64,000 bases of DNA. Origin: Microbacterium sp. BH-3-3-3. Lineage in GTDB: Bacteria; Actinomycetota; Actinomycetes; Actinomycetales; Microbacteriaceae. Below are positions 61,387 to 64,000 of the stretch, in pieces. Numbering within the stretch: the first letter of the stretch is position 1; each line of letters starts with the position of its first letter. The translations under genes and the position numbers were made by a program. The notes below the pieces were generated by a model. The model did not search any database and was not told the origin of the DNA. It saw only the letters and a list, made by a program, of their open reading frames with translations. Location: the NCBI RefSeq assembly GCF_007679045.1, contig NZ_VEFS01000002.1:1-64000 (forward strand), in the 5' to 3' direction.

Positions 61387-62283
61387 GTGGCCGATGCCGT
61401 CGTTCTCGTCTCCGGCGGCGCTGCCGTCACCCCGTTCACCGACACCGACCGGGGTGCCGGGTCGGGGCTCGCGGCGGGCAACACGCTGACCGCCCTCCGC
61501 GAGCACCACCGTGCGGCCGGGCGGCAGGTCTTCACCGCTCCGGCCCGCATCGGTGCGGGGACGGTCGAAGCGGATGCCGGGTGGCAGGGCTTCGGCGACG
61601 TCCCGGTCGTGCTGCCCGCCGAGCTGACGATCAACGCCGTCGGCGCTGTCGACCACGCGGGCGTGGCGCTCGCCGCATTCCTCCGCTGGCTCTCCGTCGA
61701 GTACGCCGTTTCGAGTGTCGATCTCGTCGCGCACTCCATGGGCGGTCTGTTCTCGCGCGCGGCGATCCGCGAGCTGGCCGGGGCGGCCCCGCGGGTGGAC
61801 CACCTCGTGACCCTCGGCACGCCCTGGGACGGCGCGGTGCTCGGCGACGCCGTCGCGGGCGACATCACGGATGCCGACGCGCACGGCGACCCGGCGACCA
61901 CGACGATCCTCGACCAGGCGCGTGCCTATGCGGCGGCGAACTCGCAAGGGGCGGCCGAGCAGGTGTCGCGGCGGTTCCTCCGCACCTGGAACGAGGCGCA
62001 GGCCGGAGTGCTCGACGACGTGGCGGTCACGGCGATCGGGGCGGGGTACTTCGCCGCCGCCACCGAGCCGGCGCAGCTCTGGCCGCACGACGGGCTCGTG
62101 TCGTTGCGCAGCGGTCGGGCCGACGATGTGCCGGCGGCCGTCGTTCCTCGCATCGATCGGCACTCCTTCCCCGACCACGTGCACAGCATCTTCTTCGCCG
62201 ACGGGTTCGGCCTGCCGTGGGAGCGCGCGCTGACGTGGGATCCGCAGGTCTTCGACGTGGTCGACGCCGCTCTCCGGCGGTGA
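61387..62283 (+). CDS. Lipase-like alpha/beta hydrolase
   Basis: A 298-aa protein with nucleophile elbow VAHSMGG (Ser117), TLGTPWDGAVLGD after it and a late histidine in DHVHSIFF. The pattern resembles PGAP1/esterase-type lipases acting on acyl esters. No signal peptide, so probably cytosolic. GTG start with a GAGGAG site 6 bases upstream. Confidence 0.8.
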   Translation: MADAVVLVSGGAAVTPFTDTDRGAGSGLAAGNTLTALREHHRAAGRQVFTAPARIGAGTVEADAGWQGFGDVPVVLPAELTINAVGAVDHAGVALAAFLRWLSVEYAVSSVDLVAHSMGGLFSRAAIRELAGAAPRVDHLVTLGTPWDGAVLGDAVAGDITDADAHGDPATTTILDQARAYAAANSQGAAEQVSRRFLRTWNEAQAGVLDDVAVTAIGAGYFAAATEPAQLWPHDGLVSLRSGRADDVPAAVVPRIDRHSFPDHVHSIFFADGFGLPWERALTWDPQVFDVVDAALRR

Positions 62284-62295
62284 TCCGAGCGGGAC

Positions 62296-62709
62296 TCAGT
62301 TCGTCGGCGCGACGTATTCGTACGCCAGATCGCTCACCGCGGCGATGTGAGCGAAGTCGTGATCAGAACTCAGGACCGTCGCGTCGTTCGCGATGGCGTA
62401 CGCCGCGATCAGGATGTCGACGGTGCCCGCGGCACGCACGAGGCCGGCGTTCCAGAGTGCGGACTGGATGCCGACGGCGAGCGTCTCGTCCGGTGCCCGT
62501 TCGAGAGGGAATCCCAGCGAGATCTGCTCGCGGTAGTGCGCGCGTTCCTCGGGCGAGCGTGCGCTGTGGCAGAACTCCACCACCTGCGGCGGGCACGTCA
62601 CGAACAGGTCGGAAGGCGATCGCGCGATGCGTTCGAGCCGATCGCGGATGGCCGGGTCGCCTGAGGCCAAGCGCGCCCAGACCGAGTTGTCGACGAGGTA
62701 GTCGGTCAC
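62296..62709 (-). CDS. vapC: PIN domain ribonuclease toxin (VapC family)
   Basis: A 137-aa PIN domain protein. Likely metal-binding acids are Asp7 (YLVDNSVWARL), Glu in QVVEFCHSA (~44), Asp in GTVDILIAAYA (~98) and Asp in LSSDHDF (~116-118). VapC toxins cut tRNA or rRNA. The GTG start overlaps the stop of the antitoxin gene, the usual vapBC arrangement. Confidence 0.87.
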   Translation of the reverse strand: MTDYLVDNSVWARLASGDPAIRDRLERIARSPSDLFVTCPPQVVEFCHSARSPEERAHYREQISLGFPLERAPDETLAVGIQSALWNAGLVRAAGTVDILIAAYAIANDATVLSSDHDFAHIAAVSDLAYEYVAPTN

Positions 62710-62909
62710 GACGTCGAGGCGACAGGCGCATCGAGCCCGGCCTCGAGGTCCGTCAGTCCGGCAATTCCGGCGATCATCGCGTCCTTCTGCTGGGAAGCGA
62801 TGAGACGGCGGAGGGCGAGGTCGAGGACCGCGCGATTCGAGGGTGCTCCGGTGAGGATCCGCGCGCGTTCGATGAGTCGTGGATCGAGGTCGACGCTGGT
62901 CAGTGCCAT
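62706..62909 (-). CDS. vapB: VapB-type antitoxin (ribbon-helix-helix, DUF2191-like)
   Basis: A 67-aa protein starting MALTSVDLDPRLIERARILT, a typical ribbon-helix-helix of the VapB/DUF2191 group, with NRAVLDLALRRLI in the second helix and an acidic C-terminal tail that would neutralise the toxin. It probably represses its own promoter together with VapC. Confidence 0.83.
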   Translation of the reverse strand: MALTSVDLDPRLIERARILTGAPSNRAVLDLALRRLIASQQKDAMIAGIAGLTDLEAGLDAPVASTS

Positions 62910-62926
62910 GGGAAGCCCCCTTCGCT

Positions 62927-62992
62927 ATATATCCCAGTATATGTCGGCCGAAGCGGTGAGAGGGGGTGGACGCCGCGGCATCCGGGATATAT
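62927..62992. promoter_or_regulatory. vapBC control region with ATATATCCC/GGGATATAT inverted repeat
   Basis: ATATATCCC (62927-62935) and GGGATATAT (62984-62992) form a separated inverted repeat. The left half sits in ATATATCCCAGTATAT, itself nearly palindromic and close to the vapB start. This AT-rich stretch is unlike the surroundings and is a likely promoter/operator for the antitoxin complex. Confidence 0.5.
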
Positions 62993-62993
62993 G

Positions 62994-63009
62994 TTGTGAG
63001 CACCAACAA
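62994..63009. promoter_or_regulatory. Possible ROK-type operator before xylA
   Basis: TTGTGAGCACCAACAA has matching outer arms TTGT/ACAA and lies 50 bases before the xylA start. ROK regulators often bind TTG-containing inverted arms. The assignment is tentative. Confidence 0.3.
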
Positions 63010-63058
63010 ACCCGCTGCGCGCCACCGCGCGCTCGTGCGTCCATGCGAAGGAGCAGGA

Positions 63059-64000
63059 ATGCCCACCCCCACCCGCGACGACAAGTTCTCGTTTGGTCTC
63101 TGGACCGTCGGCTACAACGGCACCGACCCCTTCGGCGGCCCCACACGTGAGCCCCTCGACGTCGTGCACGTCGTCGAGAAGCTCGCCGAGCTCGGCGCCT
63201 ACGGCCTGACCTTCCACGACGACGACCTCTTCGCCTTCGGCTCCACCGACGCCGAGCGTCAGAAGCAGATCGACCGCCTCAAGGGCGCGATGAGCGACAC
63301 CGGCATCGTCACGCCGATGGTGACCACCAACCTCTTCTCGGCCCCCGTCTTCAAGGACGGCGGCTTCACCTCGAACGACCGCCAGGTGCGTCGTTTCGCG
63401 CTGCGCAAGGTGCTGCGCAACCTCGACCTCGCCGCCGAGCTCGGCGCGAAGACCTTCGTCATGTGGGGCGGCCGCGAGGGCGCCGAGTACGACTCCGCGA
63501 AGGACATCCGCCAGGCGCTCGAGCGCTACCGTGAGGCCGTCAACCTGCTCGGCGACTACGTCACCGACAAGGGCTACGACATCCGCTTCGCCATCGAGCC
63601 CAAGCCCAACGAGCCCCGCGGCGACATCCTGCTGCCCACGCTCGGACACGCGATCGCGTTCATCGACTCGCTCGAGCGCCCCGAGCTGGTGGGCCTGAAC
63701 CCCGAGGTCGGCCATGAGCAGATGGCGGGCCTGAACTTCGCCGCCGGCATCGCCCAGGCGCTGTACCACGGCAAGCTCTTCCACATCGACCTCAACGGTC
63801 AGCGCGGCATCAAGTACGACCAGGACCTCGTGTTCGGCCACGGCGATCTGCACAACGCCTTCGCGCTCGTCGACCTGCTCGAGAACGGCGGCCCCGGCGG
63901 CGTGCCCGCGTACGACGGCCCCCGTCACTTCGACTACAAGCCCTCGCGCACCGAGGACGAGACCGGTGTCTGGGACTCCGTGTCGGCCAACATGAACACC
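63059..64000 (+). CDS. xylA: Xylose isomerase (partial, C-terminus beyond window)
   Basis: The first 314 residues of an expected ~395-aa actinobacterial xylose isomerase: [18 protein letters not shown] at the start, catalytic [10 protein letters not shown] (His54, Asp57), [11 protein letters not shown] with metal-binding Glu and Lys near 180, [12 protein letters not shown] and FHIDLNGQ. It converts D-xylose to D-xylulose (and glucose to fructose). AAGGAG lies 5-6 bases before the ATG. The frame is still open at the window end. Confidence 0.95.
   Translation, partial: MPTPTRDDKFSFGLWTVGYNGTDPFGGPTREPLDVVHVVEKLAELGAYGLTFHDDDLFAFGSTDAERQKQIDRLKGAMSDTGIVTPMVTTNLFSAPVFKDGGFTSNDRQVRRFALRKVLRNLDLAAELGAKTFVMWGGREGAEYDSAKDIRQALERYREAVNLLGDYVTDKGYDIRFAIEPKPNEPRGDILLPTLGHAIAFIDSLERPELVGLNPEVGHEQMAGLNFAAGIAQALYHGKLFHIDLNGQRGIKYDQDLVFGHGDLHNAFALVDLLENGGPGGVPAYDGPRHFDYKPSRTEDETGVWDSVSANMNT

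Overview
The window reads as a chromosomal segment of a high-GC actinobacterium of the Microbacteriaceae, most likely Microbacterium or a close relative. The evidence is the strong G+C bias, frequent GTG starts, many ATGA/GTGA stop-start overlaps, several promoters that place the transcription start on the start codon (leaderless mRNAs), and a block in the same order as Mycobacterium tuberculosis Rv1691-Rv1701. Names come from reading the translations; no database search was run.

Layout. 1-94: 3' end of a 5S rRNA gene and its terminator. 130-12678: conserved block with a repeat-rich TPR-like protein, NagD-type HAD phosphatase, small protein, tlyA, nadK, recN, a DUF2207 membrane protein (where mycobacteria have SteA/SteB), pyrG, NUDIX hydrolase and xerD. 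12.7-19.4 kb: a 36-bp tandem repeat, an ABC-F ATPase, a stand-alone LysR-type HTH protein, a GMC oxidoreductase coupled to an unusual hydrolase/dehydrogenase-subunit fusion, and a stress-type SDR. 19.4-24.6 kb: a small surface-polysaccharide group (glycosyltransferase, flippase, O-antigen-ligase-like protein, nucleotidyltransferase). 24.7-60.7 kb: a large carbohydrate island. 60.8-64 kb: glutathione peroxidase, lipase-like hydrolase, a vapBC toxin-antitoxin pair and the start of xylA, cut by the window edge.

The carbohydrate island holds two parallel systems. System 1 (25.8-40.5 kb) has a LacI regulator, ManA-like isomerase, FGGY kinase, a CUT2-type ABC importer (single-domain ATPase, permease, lipoprotein), class II aldolase, PfkB kinase and an FAD/Fe-S dehydrogenase in one direction, with divergent DUF4432, DhnA-type aldolase and Gfo/Idh/MocA genes. 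System 2 (43.1-59.5 kb) has a P-loop/HAD fusion, a second FGGY kinase, a LacD-type aldolase, another LacI regulator, a polyol dehydrogenase, a nearly identical second importer in inverted orientation with an FrcK-like kinase, an SDR and an alditol oxidase. The likely logic is uptake of a ketose or polyol, oxidation to a ketose, two phosphorylations and aldol cleavage. The exact sugars cannot be read from sequence.

The most striking regulatory signal is a pair of near-identical palindromic operators. TGACAACGTTGTCA-type sites lie at the system 1 promoters and TGACACCGGTGTCA-type sites at the system 2 promoters; they differ only at two symmetric positions, and most overlap recognisable -35 or -10 elements. 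A second genome-scale signal is a hairpin repeat with core CTTCGACAGGCTCAG, amplified in several intergenic arrays with different unit lengths and with compensated stems. Between the two importer copies sits a compact XRE regulator, ImmA/IrrE-type protease and seven-helix membrane protein module that is a good candidate for an uncharacterised signalling system.
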